Source: RGIG7213 sp045124505 (GTDB lineage: Bacteria > Bacillota > Clostridia > Oscillospirales > CAG-272). From it: a stretch of DNA of 61,368 bases. The DNA lies in the NCBI GenBank assembly GCA_045124505.1, contig JBGVLZ010000062.1, positions 1 to 61,368 on the forward strand, written 5' to 3'. Positions 40,567 through 49,467 of the stretch are shown in pieces. Under the pieces are notes generated by a model. That model was not told the origin of the DNA. It saw only the letters and a list, made by a program, of their open reading frames with translations, and did no database searches. A program made the position numbers and the translations under genes. The number at the start of each line of letters is the position of its first letter. Position 1 is the stretch's first letter.

Positions 40567-40868
40567 TTGGGAAGTATTATGCGTGTTTCACGGCGCTTTT
40601 TGTCCTGTGTTTCACGGTAGATAACAAACTTTGCGCCGAGAACGGAAACACCGTCGGCACCTGTTGCCTCACAGATTATATCGCAGGCTTCCCTTGCCAT
40701 GTAGGGGGAATTTTCAAGCACGTGTATCTTCACAAGCTCATGCGCTGTAAGCGCATCTGATATCTGCTTTATCATGTTTTCGCCGATCTCGTTTTTACCT
40801 ATCTGAAAAATGGGGGCAAGCGGCTGTGCTTTAGCCCTTAAAAATGCCCTTTGCTTTGATGTTAACAT
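40563..40868 (-). CDS. yhbY: YhbY-type RNA-binding (CRM domain) protein
   Basis: 101-residue CRM/YhbY-domain protein, thought to act in 50S subunit assembly. Signature LTSKQRAFLRAKAQPLAPIFQIGKNEI and GVSVLGAKFVIYRET. It has the standard single-domain size. Overlaps rdgB by seven bases upstream and nadD by four bases downstream. Confidence 0.93.
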   Translation of the reverse strand: MLTSKQRAFLRAKAQPLAPIFQIGKNEIGENMIKQISDALTAHELVKIHVLENSPYMAREACDIICEATGADGVSVLGAKFVIYRETQDKKRRETRIILPK

Positions 40869-41452
40869 AATTCTCCTATTTTTTCCGCAAACTCTTTAAG
40901 TGCGTTTGCCCTGTGGCTTATTTTATTTTTTTCTTCAGCTGAAAGCTCTGAAAATGTTTTGGAAAGTGCGGGGAAGTAGAATAACGGATCGTATCCGAAG
41001 CCGCCGTCGCCCCTTTCCTCTTCAAGTATTATTCCTTCTGCCCGTCCCTCGGCTTCAATTACACGGCCGTCGGGGAAAACACAGCAGATGGCGCATGTAA
41101 AATGCGCTGTGCGCCCGTCAAACGGCACACCCTTTAAGTTTTCCAAAAGCTTTATATTATTTGCCCTGTCGCCTGCCCCCGAATAACGTGCGGAGTAAAT
41201 GCCGGGTTCACCGTTCAAATGATCGACACAAAGCCCCGAATCATCGGCAATTCCGATATATCCAAGACCCGCAGGCACTGATGCCTTTATTTTTGCATTT
41301 TCGGCAAATGTTTTGCCGTCCTCGATTATTTCATCCGTGTAGCCTATATCGGCAAGCGATAGTATTTTTATATCGGGAAGCTTTTCCGATAAGATATCGT
41401 AAAGCTCCTTTATTTTTTTCTTATTGTTTGAAGCAAGTACAAATTCCATCAT
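40862..41452 (-). CDS. rdgB: XTP/dITP diphosphatase
   Basis: Ham1-family house-cleaning enzyme hydrolysing non-canonical purine triphosphates. 196 residues: LASNNKKKIKEL (SxNxxK substrate motif), TFAENAKIKA, GIADDSGLCVDHLNGEPGIYSARYSG (catalytic Asp), GFGYDPLFYFPALSKTFSEL and KNKISHRANALKEF. All match the family. The ATG overlaps the ftsY stop (ATGATG) and could be either of two adjacent Met codons. Confidence 0.95.
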   Translation of the reverse strand: MMEFVLASNNKKKIKELYDILSEKLPDIKILSLADIGYTDEIIEDGKTFAENAKIKASVPAGLGYIGIADDSGLCVDHLNGEPGIYSARYSGAGDRANNIKLLENLKGVPFDGRTAHFTCAICCVFPDGRVIEAEGRAEGIILEEERGDGGFGYDPLFYFPALSKTFSELSAEEKNKISHRANALKEFAEKIGELC

Positions 41453-42354
41453 TCAAACAAAGCCCTTACAAAATCTTCTGCTACAAACGGCTGCATATCG
41501 TCTGCCTTTTCACCGACACCGATGTACTTGACGGGGATGCCGAGCTCCTCTTTGATGGAAATTACGATACCGCCCTTTGCCGTGCCGTCAAGCTTTGTAA
41601 GCACAAGACCTGTGATATCTGCGGCGTTTTTGAATTCCTTTGCCTGAATTATCGCATTCTGTCCTGTTGTGGCATCAAGCACAAGAAGCGTTTCACGTGA
41701 TGAGTCGGGTGCTTCACGTGAGATAACACGATTTATCTTCGCAAGCTCATCCATAAGATTTTTCTTGTTGTGAAGACGTCCTGCCGTGTCAACGATAAGC
41801 ACGTCGGCACGCTTTGCCTTTGCGGCGTTTACAGCGTCATACACGACTGCCGCAGGGTCGGAGCCCTCATTATGCTTGATTATATCGACACCTATTCTGT
41901 CAGCCCAGATCTGAAGCTGGTCAATTGCCGCTGCACGGAACGTATCCGCCGCCGCCAAAACGACCTTTTTACCCTCGGATTTGAGATTGTTTGCAATTTT
42001 TGCAATAGATGTCGTCTTACCTACTCCGTTTACACCTATAACGAGTATAACAGAGGGAGTTGTCGAAAGGTCAAGTCCGTCACCGTCGCCTATCATCTCT
42101 GCAATTATCTTTTTCAGCTCGTCATACACTCTTTCGCTGTCCGTTATTTTTTCAGCCTTTACGATGTAACGGAGCTTTTCAAGTATCTTTTCTGTGCCCG
42201 CAACGCCGACATCGGCTGTTATGAGTATTTCCTCAAGCTCATCAAAAAGATCCTCGTCAACCTCTCTCATGTTGATGAAAAGGTCCTTTACCTTGCCGAG
42301 CAGTGCGTCCTTGGTCTTTGCAAGACCTGCTTTAAGTTTATCGAAAAATGCCAT
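41449..42354 (-). CDS. ftsY: Signal recognition particle receptor FtsY
   Basis: SRP receptor GTPase for co-translational membrane insertion. 301 residues, NG domain only without the long acidic A domain. N-terminal helices include LKAGLAKTKDALLGKVKDLF; G1 GVNGVGKTTSIAKIA (about 106-120), DTFRAAAIDQL, G3 DTAGRLHNKKNLMDEL, G4 TKLDGTAKGG. Lies 21 bases after smc; the smc-ftsY pair is conserved in Firmicutes. Confidence 0.96.
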   Translation of the reverse strand: MAFFDKLKAGLAKTKDALLGKVKDLFINMREVDEDLFDELEEILITADVGVAGTEKILEKLRYIVKAEKITDSERVYDELKKIIAEMIGDGDGLDLSTTPSVILVIGVNGVGKTTSIAKIANNLKSEGKKVVLAAADTFRAAAIDQLQIWADRIGVDIIKHNEGSDPAAVVYDAVNAAKAKRADVLIVDTAGRLHNKKNLMDELAKINRVISREAPDSSRETLLVLDATTGQNAIIQAKEFKNAADITGLVLTKLDGTAKGGIVISIKEELGIPVKYIGVGEKADDMQPFVAEDFVRALFE

Positions 42355-42375
42355 TTTAATGTGTTCCTTTCTTTA

Positions 42376-45300
42376 TCAGTCGAGCTTACCGATCTTCTGT
42401 TCGATCTCTCCGATATCGACCGAAAGAATTTTTGATATACCCTTTGTGGGCATCGTTACACCGTAAAGACGGTCAGCCGCTTCCATTGTACCACGTCTGT
42501 GGGAAATGAGAATAAACTGCGTTTTTGCCTTGTTTACCGTAAGATAATCGGCAAAACGGTCTACGTTCACCTCGTCGAGGGCGGCTTCTATCTCGTCAAG
42601 CAGTATGAACGGTGTGGGGTTGACCTCAAGAAGTGCGAAATAAAGCGCAATTGCGACAAATGACTGCTCACCGCCGGACAAAAGCGAAAGACTCTTTACT
42701 ATCTTTCCGGGGGGCGCTACGTTAATATCGATTCCCGACTCTAAAATATTATCGGGCTCTGCGATCTTTATTTCAGCATGTCCGCCGCCGAACAGGTGCG
42801 TAAACACACGTCCGAAGCAGACGTTTATTTCTTCTATTGCCTCGGAGAAGCTTGATTTCATTTCCTCGTCAAGCTTGTAGATTATCTCCTCAAGCTCTGT
42901 CTTTGCCGCCTTCAGGTCCTCCGTCTGTGCGGTCATGAAATCGTATCTTTCCTTGACTTCCTTGTATTCCTCAGCCGCATTGACATTTACGTGTCCGAGG
43001 GCACGGAGCTTGTTTTTAAGCTCTGTCTGGCGTTTTACATGCTCACCCCTCGTCTGCGGTGTAACGGTTATGTCGCTTGTCTTTTCCTTTGCCTCGGAAT
43101 ACGTAAGGTCATATTCCTCTTTGAGCGACTGTGTCAGCTTTTCACGCTTTTCCTCGGAGCTGTTCAGCTTGTTTTCAGCCGTTGTAAACTCACGGAACAT
43201 AAGCTCCTTTTTGTGCGCCTTTTCCTTTTCAGCCGCACGGGATGAGTTCAGTGCGCCTTCGACCGAAAGCGACTGCACCGAAAGTGACTCGATACGTGCT
43301 TTTATCGCCGTTATTTCGTCCTCCAGCGCATCAGCGGTGCTTGAGGAATCCTCAGCTGTCCTTATGTTTTCTTCAAACTTGTTTTTAAAGGATGACAGCC
43401 TTCCTTCCGCTGTTTGCTTTCTTTCCCTTACATCGTTTATTCTTTCCGTAAGCTCAGCCCCTGCTGTGTCTGCTGCTTCCTTTTCCTTTGCATTTTCAGC
43501 AATTTTTATGTCAAGCGATGCGATCTGCGTGCGCAGCTCCTCCTGTTTTACGTTGCCGTTTTTTATATCGTTTTCTGTATTTTCAAGGGAAACTGCAAGC
43601 TCTTCAAGCTGTTTTTGAAGCGATGCAAGCTCATTTTCCAGTGCTTCCTTTTCAAGCTTTCTGCGCTCAGCACGCTTGCCGATATCATTTTTCTCCGCTT
43701 TTAATTCTTCAAGTCGGTCAAAATCCTTACTTATCTGCGTTTTAAGTATCTGAAGCTGTGTATTTTCGGCATTCAGAAGCGTGTTTATGATAGATGCCTT
43801 TTCATTTGCATCGGCTGCGGCAGCTTCAAGTGCTTTTATGCTTTCCGTTGCTTCTGCAAGCTGTTTTTTCAAGGCTTCCATCTTGCCCTTGCCGTCGTTT
43901 ATCTGCTTTGTAAGTGTATCTATCTGTGTGTTTCTTGACAGCATTCCGCTGTCGTTGCGGGCAGAACCGCCCGTATACGAGCCGCCTGCGTTTATGAGCT
44001 GACCGTCAAGGGTGACTATCCTTATCTTATGGTCATATTTTTTTGCAAATACGGAAGCCTTGTCCATATTTTCAAAAACGACCGTTCTGCCAAGCAGATT
44101 TCCGATTATTCCCTTGAATTTTTCGTCGCTCGATACAAGCGACGATGCAACACCTATGTAACCGTCGTTTTTTGAAAGCTCATTTTCGTTATACGAAAGA
44201 TACATCGGCTTTATCGTTGAAACGGGGTAGAATGTCGCACGTCCCGCACCGTGCTTTTGCAAATGGCGGATGGCATCCTTTGCAGATGCATCGTCCTTAC
44301 ACACGATATTCTGCATCGATGCGCCGAGTGCGGTTTCAATTGCCGTGGCATATGCGTTTCCGACCTTTATAAGACGTGAAACGGGGCCGTATATCTCACC
44401 GCATACACCGCCGTCACGTGTCCTGATGTTGCCCTTTTTATATTCCTCGACGATGAAGCGCACGCTGTGGGAGTAGCCTTCAAGAAGCTCCTCCATTCTT
44501 TTGAGATTTTCTATTCTGTGCGTTTTGGAGGAAATGTCGATATATATCTCATTTATCTGTTCTCTGAGCTTTGCGGCTTCCTTTTCCGCATTTTCCGCTT
44601 CTTTTTTCGCTTCGTCCGCACGTGTTACCGCTGATGTGAATTTTTCGTCATACTTTTTAATTTCGTCTTCAGCCTTTTCCGCACGTGATTCTATGAGCTT
44701 CAGGTTTTCCTGCCTTTGCGAAATTTCCTCGTCAAGTGCCGTATCCTTAACAACATCCTCGCCGTCGCCCGTGTCGGCAACGGAAAGCTTTATGCGGATA
44801 TCCGTCATTTTTTCCTTCAGCTTTTCGGAGCGCTCTATGATATCATCTGCAAGCAAGCTCATTTTTTCAAGGCTTTCGGTTATTTTCGTGTGAGAGGTGA
44901 CGGCATCTGTGTGCTGTGTCCTCAGCTCCTCTGCCGTTTTTGCAAGTGCATTTGATATATCCAGCTTTTCTTTTATCTTTGTGCTGAGCTCACTGAATTC
45001 ATCTCCCAACGCTTTTATTGTTTCCTCGGCGGTCAGAATATCGCTTTTAAGATGTTCTATTTCTTTAAGCGCCATGCTCTTTGCGTTGCTTTTTCTGAAT
45101 TTTTCCTCTGTCTTGTCGGATAAAAGCTTATTTTCCGCTTCCTGCGCACGCTTCAGCTCAATGCTTTCAGCCATTAAGCTCTCCGTTTTTGCTTCAAGTG
45201 CGGAAAGCTCACCGTCTGTCAGCTCAAGCTCTGTTTTATAAAGCTCATATGTGCCTCGGAATTTTTTTATCTCCTCTGCAAGAAGTGTCATATCGTAAAG

Positions 45301-45996
45301 CCATACGGCAATATCAAGCGACTTTTTTTCCTCTGCAAGCACGAGATATTTTTTAGCCTTTTCCGCTTCCTTTTCAAGCGGGCCGACACGTCCCTCAAGC
45401 TCACCTAAAATGTCAAGCACACGGGAAAGATTATCTTCTGTTTGTTCGAGCTTCTTGGCACTTTCATTCTTTGAAAATTTGTATTTTGAAATGCCTGCGG
45501 CTTCTTCAAATACGCTTCTTCTTTCCTCGCTTTTTCTTGAAACTATCTCGGCGATCTTGCCCTGACCGATGACGGAATATCCCTCACGGCCGATACCCGT
45601 GTTCATGAAAAGCTTGTGTATGTCCTTAAGCCTGCATGCCTTGCCGTTTATAAGATAGTCGCTCGTACCGCCCTTGAAATATCTTCTTGTGACGGTAACT
45701 GTATCGTAATCGATGTTAAGGCGTCCGACGGGGGATGAATTGTCAAGGCACAGCGTTACCTGTGCAAAGCTGCCGGGCTTTCTGCTTTCGCATCCGCCGA
45801 AGATGACGTCCTCCATCTTTGTGCCTCGGATATTACGTGAGGAAACCTCACCGAGCACCCAGCGCATAGCGTCCGCAATATTCGATTTACCGCTTCCGTT
45901 GGGTCCGATAATGACGGTGATACCCTCGTTAAACGAAAGAGTTGTTTTATCGGGGAATGATTTGAACCCCTGAAGCTCTATTGACTTTAAATACAC
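42376..45996 (-). CDS. smc: Chromosome partition protein SMC
   Basis: SMC condensin ATPase for chromosome organisation, loaded by ParB at parS. About 1206 residues from a GTG at 45996 (VYLKSIELQGFKSFPDKT); AAGGAGGT is 7 bases upstream, while the earlier ATG at 46023 lies before this site. Walker A GPNGSGKSNI near the N-terminus, two long coiled-coil regions rich in Lys/Glu, a hinge at about 500-680 (containing GVCGEIYGPVSRLIKVGNAYATAIETALG and LVSSDEKFKGIIGNLLGRTVVFENM), and the C-terminal signature LSLLSGGEQSFVAIALYFALLEVNPTPFILLDEIEAALDE. Complete with no break. Confidence 0.96.
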   Translation of the reverse strand: MYLKSIELQGFKSFPDKTTLSFNEGITVIIGPNGSGKSNIADAMRWVLGEVSSRNIRGTKMEDVIFGGCESRKPGSFAQVTLCLDNSSPVGRLNIDYDTVTVTRRYFKGGTSDYLINGKACRLKDIHKLFMNTGIGREGYSVIGQGKIAEIVSRKSEERRSVFEEAAGISKYKFSKNESAKKLEQTEDNLSRVLDILGELEGRVGPLEKEAEKAKKYLVLAEEKKSLDIAVWLYDMTLLAEEIKKFRGTYELYKTELELTDGELSALEAKTESLMAESIELKRAQEAENKLLSDKTEEKFRKSNAKSMALKEIEHLKSDILTAEETIKALGDEFSELSTKIKEKLDISNALAKTAEELRTQHTDAVTSHTKITESLEKMSLLADDIIERSEKLKEKMTDIRIKLSVADTGDGEDVVKDTALDEEISQRQENLKLIESRAEKAEDEIKKYDEKFTSAVTRADEAKKEAENAEKEAAKLREQINEIYIDISSKTHRIENLKRMEELLEGYSHSVRFIVEEYKKGNIRTRDGGVCGEIYGPVSRLIKVGNAYATAIETALGASMQNIVCKDDASAKDAIRHLQKHGAGRATFYPVSTIKPMYLSYNENELSKNDGYIGVASSLVSSDEKFKGIIGNLLGRTVVFENMDKASVFAKKYDHKIRIVTLDGQLINAGGSYTGGSARNDSGMLSRNTQIDTLTKQINDGKGKMEALKKQLAEATESIKALEAAAADANEKASIINTLLNAENTQLQILKTQISKDFDRLEELKAEKNDIGKRAERRKLEKEALENELASLQKQLEELAVSLENTENDIKNGNVKQEELRTQIASLDIKIAENAKEKEAADTAGAELTERINDVRERKQTAEGRLSSFKNKFEENIRTAEDSSSTADALEDEITAIKARIESLSVQSLSVEGALNSSRAAEKEKAHKKELMFREFTTAENKLNSSEEKREKLTQSLKEEYDLTYSEAKEKTSDITVTPQTRGEHVKRQTELKNKLRALGHVNVNAAEEYKEVKERYDFMTAQTEDLKAAKTELEEIIYKLDEEMKSSFSEAIEEINVCFGRVFTHLFGGGHAEIKIAEPDNILESGIDINVAPPGKIVKSLSLLSGGEQSFVAIALYFALLEVNPTPFILLDEIEAALDEVNVDRFADYLTVNKAKTQFILISHRRGTMEAADRLYGVTMPTKGISKILSVDIGEIEQKIGKLD

Positions 45997-46000
45997 ACCG

Positions 46001-47029
46001 TCACCTCCTTGTGTCGGGCACAACTTTTATTTTTATTTCGTAAGGAATCAAATTTTCATCCTCTATGACCTTTATTCTGTATATGCCGTATTTTTTTATA
46101 AGTGCTTCTTTGTTTGTTTTATTTATGCCTACTGCTGCCGATGTAAAGCCCTTTGCAACGTATAATGTTACAAATGCGTTTTTAAGCGTTTCAATATGCG
46201 GTATCAGCAGTTCTTCTGTTTTTTCAAGATAAATGGCACAGTCAACGGCAAGTCCTGCCGAGGGGTCATACTGCCCTGCGAAAATATCGCCGTCAGAGCC
46301 CAAATTGTCCTGCGCCTGAAGTCCGAGCCTTATAACGGGCACGCCGTTTTTAATAAAAACCTTTTTTACTTCCTTTGCCCTTTGTATTATCTCGTTTTTA
46401 CTGCTCGGAATATAAAGTCCTTTTTGTGTCATTTCGGCAAGGGCGGTGTCGCAAAACACCACAGTCGGGTAAATTCTTGCCCCGTCGGCACGGCATGCGC
46501 AGATATCCTCTGCAGTTTTGACTTCACTTTCGGGGCTTGATGACGGCAAAGATGTCATCATCTGCCCGATAAGATCAAAACCGTGGGATTTTACAGCCTT
46601 CATGGCAGTCATTGACTGTTCTTTCGTGTGGCCTCTTTTGCACGCTTTAAGCACGTTGTCATCGGTGCTTTGTATGCCAAGCTCAACGGTTTTCATGCCG
46701 TAAAATTTCAGTATATCAAGTATTTCGTCATTGATATAGTCGGGACGTGTGGAACAGCGCAAAGCCGTCACATCGCCGTTTTTAATGTAAGAATTTCCGA
46801 TCTGTAAGAGCTTTAACATAAGCTCACGGTCAATGCCCGTGAACGAGCCGCCGAAAAATGCAATTTCACGCTGTGTACCCTCGGTGGTTTTCAAAACCGC
46901 CTCGATCTGCGGTATGACCGTATCGGGATCAAATCCGGCAGTTTTCGTTATTTTTCTTTGATTGCAGAAAACGCAGTCATTCGGGCATCCCAAATGCGGA
47001 ATGAAGATCGGTATATTTACGTGCTTCAT
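46001..47029 (-). CDS. Radical SAM protein, Elp3-like
   Basis: 342 residues; a radical SAM enzyme with the 4Fe-4S motif CPNDCVFCNQ (about residues 14-23), GGSFTGI as a SAM-binding loop, and ELGIQSTDDNVLKACKRGHT. The Elp3/MiaB-like core (DYINDEILDILKFYGMKTVELGIQS) points to the Elp3-related group that lacks the acetyltransferase domain. The gene is conserved between rnc and smc in Clostridia; its substrate, perhaps a tRNA or a cofactor precursor, is not established. Its start overlaps rnc by four bases and the stop is four bases before the smc GTG. Confidence 0.88.
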   Translation of the reverse strand: MKHVNIPIFIPHLGCPNDCVFCNQRKITKTAGFDPDTVIPQIEAVLKTTEGTQREIAFFGGSFTGIDRELMLKLLQIGNSYIKNGDVTALRCSTRPDYINDEILDILKFYGMKTVELGIQSTDDNVLKACKRGHTKEQSMTAMKAVKSHGFDLIGQMMTSLPSSSPESEVKTAEDICACRADGARIYPTVVFCDTALAEMTQKGLYIPSSKNEIIQRAKEVKKVFIKNGVPVIRLGLQAQDNLGSDGDIFAGQYDPSAGLAVDCAIYLEKTEELLIPHIETLKNAFVTLYVAKGFTSAAVGINKTNKEALIKKYGIYRIKVIEDENLIPYEIKIKVVPDTRR

Positions 47030-47730
47030 TCTTTTATAACGCCGAACAGTATGAGCGTATTTTGCGCCGCCTGTTGCTCTGCACGTCTTTTTGATTTGCC
47101 TGTTCCTTTGCCTACGACCGCACCGTCGAGTATTGCATCAACGTAAAATACTTTGTCGTGGTGCGGGCCTTCCTCGCCTGTTACGACGTATTCAAGCACC
47201 GCATCGGGAGAGCCCTGCACGAACTGCTGTAAAACCGTTTTGTAATCGATGTTGCTTCCCGGCTCGATATGCTTTTCGATTTCGGGAATTATAAGCGGGT
47301 ATAAAAACTTCTCCGCCGCATCACGTCCGCCGTCAATGTATACGGCGGCAAGAAATGCCTCAAACGCATCGGCTAAAATCGATTTTCTGTGACGTCCGCC
47401 GTTTTGCTCCTCACCCTTGCCCAATTTAATATGAGAGCAAAGGTCTATCTTTTCGGCAAGCGCAAACAGCGTTTCCTCACATACCACAGATGCCCTCGTG
47501 CGTGTAAGCTCACCCTCCGGCAGGTCGGGATATTTGAAAAACATATATTCGCTTACAAGAATACTGAGTACGGAATCACCGAAAAATTCAAGTCTTTCGT
47601 TACATTCCGTCTTTGACTTTTTGCTTTCATTGGCAAATGACGAGTGTGTGAGCGCAAGCGAAAGATATTCGTTTTTTTTAAACGTGTACCCACACGTTTT
47701 GTAAAGATCGTTTAAATTTTCGTTGTACAT
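47026..47730 (-). CDS. rnc: Ribonuclease III
   Basis: Double-strand-specific endoribonuclease for rRNA and mRNA processing. 234 residues: RNase III signature CNERLEFFGDSVLSILVSEYMF (about 42-63; catalytic Glu/Asp), YFKxPD-like FFKYPDLPEGELTRTRAS, and DAFEAFLAAVYIDGG; then a dsRNA-binding domain DYKTVLQQFVQGSPDAVLEYV ending KSKRRAEQQAAQNTLILFG. AAAAGG lies immediately before the ATG, closer than normal; no better in-frame start is visible. First gene of the operon to leuS; upstream are 399 bases of repeats. Confidence 0.95.
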   Translation of the reverse strand: MYNENLNDLYKTCGYTFKKNEYLSLALTHSSFANESKKSKTECNERLEFFGDSVLSILVSEYMFFKYPDLPEGELTRTRASVVCEETLFALAEKIDLCSHIKLGKGEEQNGGRHRKSILADAFEAFLAAVYIDGGRDAAEKFLYPLIIPEIEKHIEPGSNIDYKTVLQQFVQGSPDAVLEYVVTGEEGPHHDKVFYVDAILDGAVVGKGTGKSKRRAEQQAAQNTLILFGVIKE

Positions 47731-47756
47731 ACCTTTTGCCTGTTCGTTTTATTCTG

Positions 47757-47867
47757 GGTGTATTGTAGGGACCGACGTCCTCGGCGGTCCGTTTGAATCC
47801 CATTTTCGTTCGTTTTATTTGAGAAAATAATAAATAGTTGAAAGTTGATAATTGAAAGTTGAAAACG
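47757..47867. repeat. Cassette piece and TTGAAAGTT-type AT-rich repeat
   Basis: Linker GTGTATTGTAGGGA, palindrome GGACCG-ACGTCCT-CGGCGGTCC (about 47769-47790), linker TTTGAATCCCATTTTCGTTCGTTT, then an A-rich run of TTGAAAGTT-like units (47828-47866). The A-rich run leads directly into the nested hairpin element. The promoter for the rnc operon must lie in or beyond this region but I see no convincing one. Confidence 0.8.
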
Positions 47868-47870
47868 GTG

Positions 47871-47955
47871 TGGTGACGGCGCGCACACCCGCCCCCCACA
47901 ATTTGCGAAGCAAATTGCCTCGGGTGTTAGCGCGCATATTTCCTTGCGGAAATAT
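47871..47955. repeat. Nested hairpin element plus ATATTTCC hairpin
   Basis: GGTGACG lead, outer stem GCGCGC (47879-47884) with GCGCGC (47930-47935), middle ACACCCG (47885-47891) with CGGGTGT (47921-47927), inner AATTTGC/GCAAATT (47900-47916), then ATATTTCC-TTGC-GGAAATAT (47936-47955). Same architecture as 6597-6672, 51774-51847 and 59705-59759 with different, self-complementary arms. Confidence 0.9.
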
Positions 47956-48033
47956 GTTTTTTTCATTCAATTCGAGTAGGGCGGTGGCTTGCTCCCGCCG
48001 TTTTAAATCAATTTTTAATTACCGCATTTTTAA

Positions 48034-48123
48034 TGAAGCATCACTCGCACGCTCGTGATATGAAGCACAGCTGCGCTGTATGAAGCAGTGCTTACGCACT
48101 GTGAAGCAATCGCCTGCGGCGAT
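48034..48123. repeat. Tandem TGAAGC-plus-hairpin array
   Basis: Four units, each TGAAGC followed by a different palindrome: ATCAC..GTGAT (48040-48059), ACAGC-TGC-GCTGT (48067-48079), CAGTGC-TTAC-GCACTG (48086-48101) and ATCGCC-TGC-GGCGAT (48109-48123). TGAAGC begins at 48034, 48061, 48081 and 48102, a period of 20-27 bases. It ends 6 bases from the trmFO stop codon. Confidence 0.88.
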
Positions 48124-48129
48124 CACGGT

Positions 48130-49467
48130 TTAAGGAATTAAATCCTTTAAAGAATCTATATATTCTACAGCACGTGTTGCATAATAATCGTATCTGCCGC
48201 GCTTACCGCCCTTTACTTTTCTGTCGGGCGGGGCGATTATGCCGAAATTGGCGTTCATCGGTTGGAAATCGGCGCCGTTATATCCCGAAACGTACTTCGC
48301 CATTGAACCTATGACAGATACATCGGAAAATATAAACGGTTCTTCGCCTTTTGCAAATCTTGCGGCATTTATTCCGCACAGAAGTCCCGATGCCGATGAC
48401 TCAACATACCCCTCAACACCTGTTATCTGTCCTGCAAAGAACAGTCCGGGGGTGTTTTTAACCATATAAGCTTCATCAAGGAAGCCGGGGGAATTGATGT
48501 ACGTGTTTCTGTGCATCACGCCGTAGCGTAAAAACTCGGAATTTTGCAAGCCGGGTATCATTGAAAACACCCTTTTTTGCTCACCAAACGTCAGATGTGT
48601 CTGAAATCCGACGATGTTGTACATCGTTTTTTCAAGATTTTCAGCACGGAGCTGAACTGCCGCATACGGCTCTTTTCCCGTTTTCGGATCAGTCAGTCCT
48701 ACAGGCTTCATCGGGCCGAACAAAAGCGTTTCAAATCCTCTTTTTGCCATGACCTCGACAGGCATACAGCCTTCAAATACATTCGGTTCTTTTTCAAATC
48801 CGTGAAGCTCTGCTGTATCAGCGGTTATTAAGGCGTTGTAAAATGATTCATATTCTTCACGTGTCATCGGGCAATTTATATACGCCGCCTCGCCTTTATC
48901 GTAACGTGACTGCTCAAAGGTAATGTCACGGTCGATGCTCTCCGCCGACACGATGGGTGCGGCGGCATCGAAGAAGTGAAGTCCCTCGCCTGCAAGCGCT
49001 TTTATTTTCTCACTCAAAGCATCGGATGTCAAGGGCCCCGTTGCAATAACGGTTATTTCATCATCGGGAATTTCCGTGACCTCACCTGATATGACCTCAA
49101 TATTTTCGTTATTTTTTATTTCGTTCGTTATATATCGGGAAAATTTATCTCTGTCAACGGCAAGCGATGCGCCTGCGGGCACGGCTGTTTCATCAGCCGC
49201 ACGCATTATAAGCGAGTCAAGACGGCGCATTTCTTCTTTCAGAAGTCCGACAGCGTTGAATATCTGATGAGAGCGCAGGGAGTTTGAGCAAACAAGCTCC
49301 GCAAATAAGTCGCTTTTGTGTGCGGGCGACTTTTTTTCGGGCTTCATCTCAAAAAGCCTTACTTTAACGCCTCTTTTTGCTATCTGATATGCCGCCTCGC
49401 ATCCTGCAAGCCCTGCGCCGATTACGTTTACATACGAACGGTTCACCGGCATTTTTCGTTCAGACAT
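48130..49467 (-). CDS. trmFO: tRNA (uracil-5-)-methyltransferase, folate dependent
   Basis: FAD- and methylenetetrahydrofolate-dependent enzyme making m5U54 in the tRNA T-loop. 445 residues. FAD-binding VNVIGAGLAGCEAAYQIAKRG at the N-terminus, LFEMKPEKKSPAHKSD, FAELVCSNSLRS, the catalytic-Cys-containing YINCPMTREEYESFYNAL, and KRVFSMIPGLQNSEFLRYGVMHRNTYINSPGFL; GQITGVEGYVESSASGLLCGINAAR near the C-terminus. GGGTGAG precedes the ATG at 49467. Overlaps topA by 25 bases, the standard Firmicutes pairing. Confidence 0.96.
   Translation of the reverse strand: MSERKMPVNRSYVNVIGAGLAGCEAAYQIAKRGVKVRLFEMKPEKKSPAHKSDLFAELVCSNSLRSHQIFNAVGLLKEEMRRLDSLIMRAADETAVPAGASLAVDRDKFSRYITNEIKNNENIEVISGEVTEIPDDEITVIATGPLTSDALSEKIKALAGEGLHFFDAAAPIVSAESIDRDITFEQSRYDKGEAAYINCPMTREEYESFYNALITADTAELHGFEKEPNVFEGCMPVEVMAKRGFETLLFGPMKPVGLTDPKTGKEPYAAVQLRAENLEKTMYNIVGFQTHLTFGEQKRVFSMIPGLQNSEFLRYGVMHRNTYINSPGFLDEAYMVKNTPGLFFAGQITGVEGYVESSASGLLCGINAARFAKGEEPFIFSDVSVIGSMAKYVSGYNGADFQPMNANFGIIAPPDRKVKGGKRGRYDYYATRAVEYIDSLKDLIP

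Noticed and set aside
41690..41700. Partial parS-like sequences GTTTCACGTGA (41690) and TCACGTGAAAC (34382)
   Set aside because: Each matches only 11 of 16 bases of the parS palindrome and lies in conserved coding sequence; no full parS was seen by eye.
48034..48123. CRISPR-like array
   Set aside because: The constant part is only six bases, the variable parts are palindromes rather than spacers, and no cas gene is in the window.
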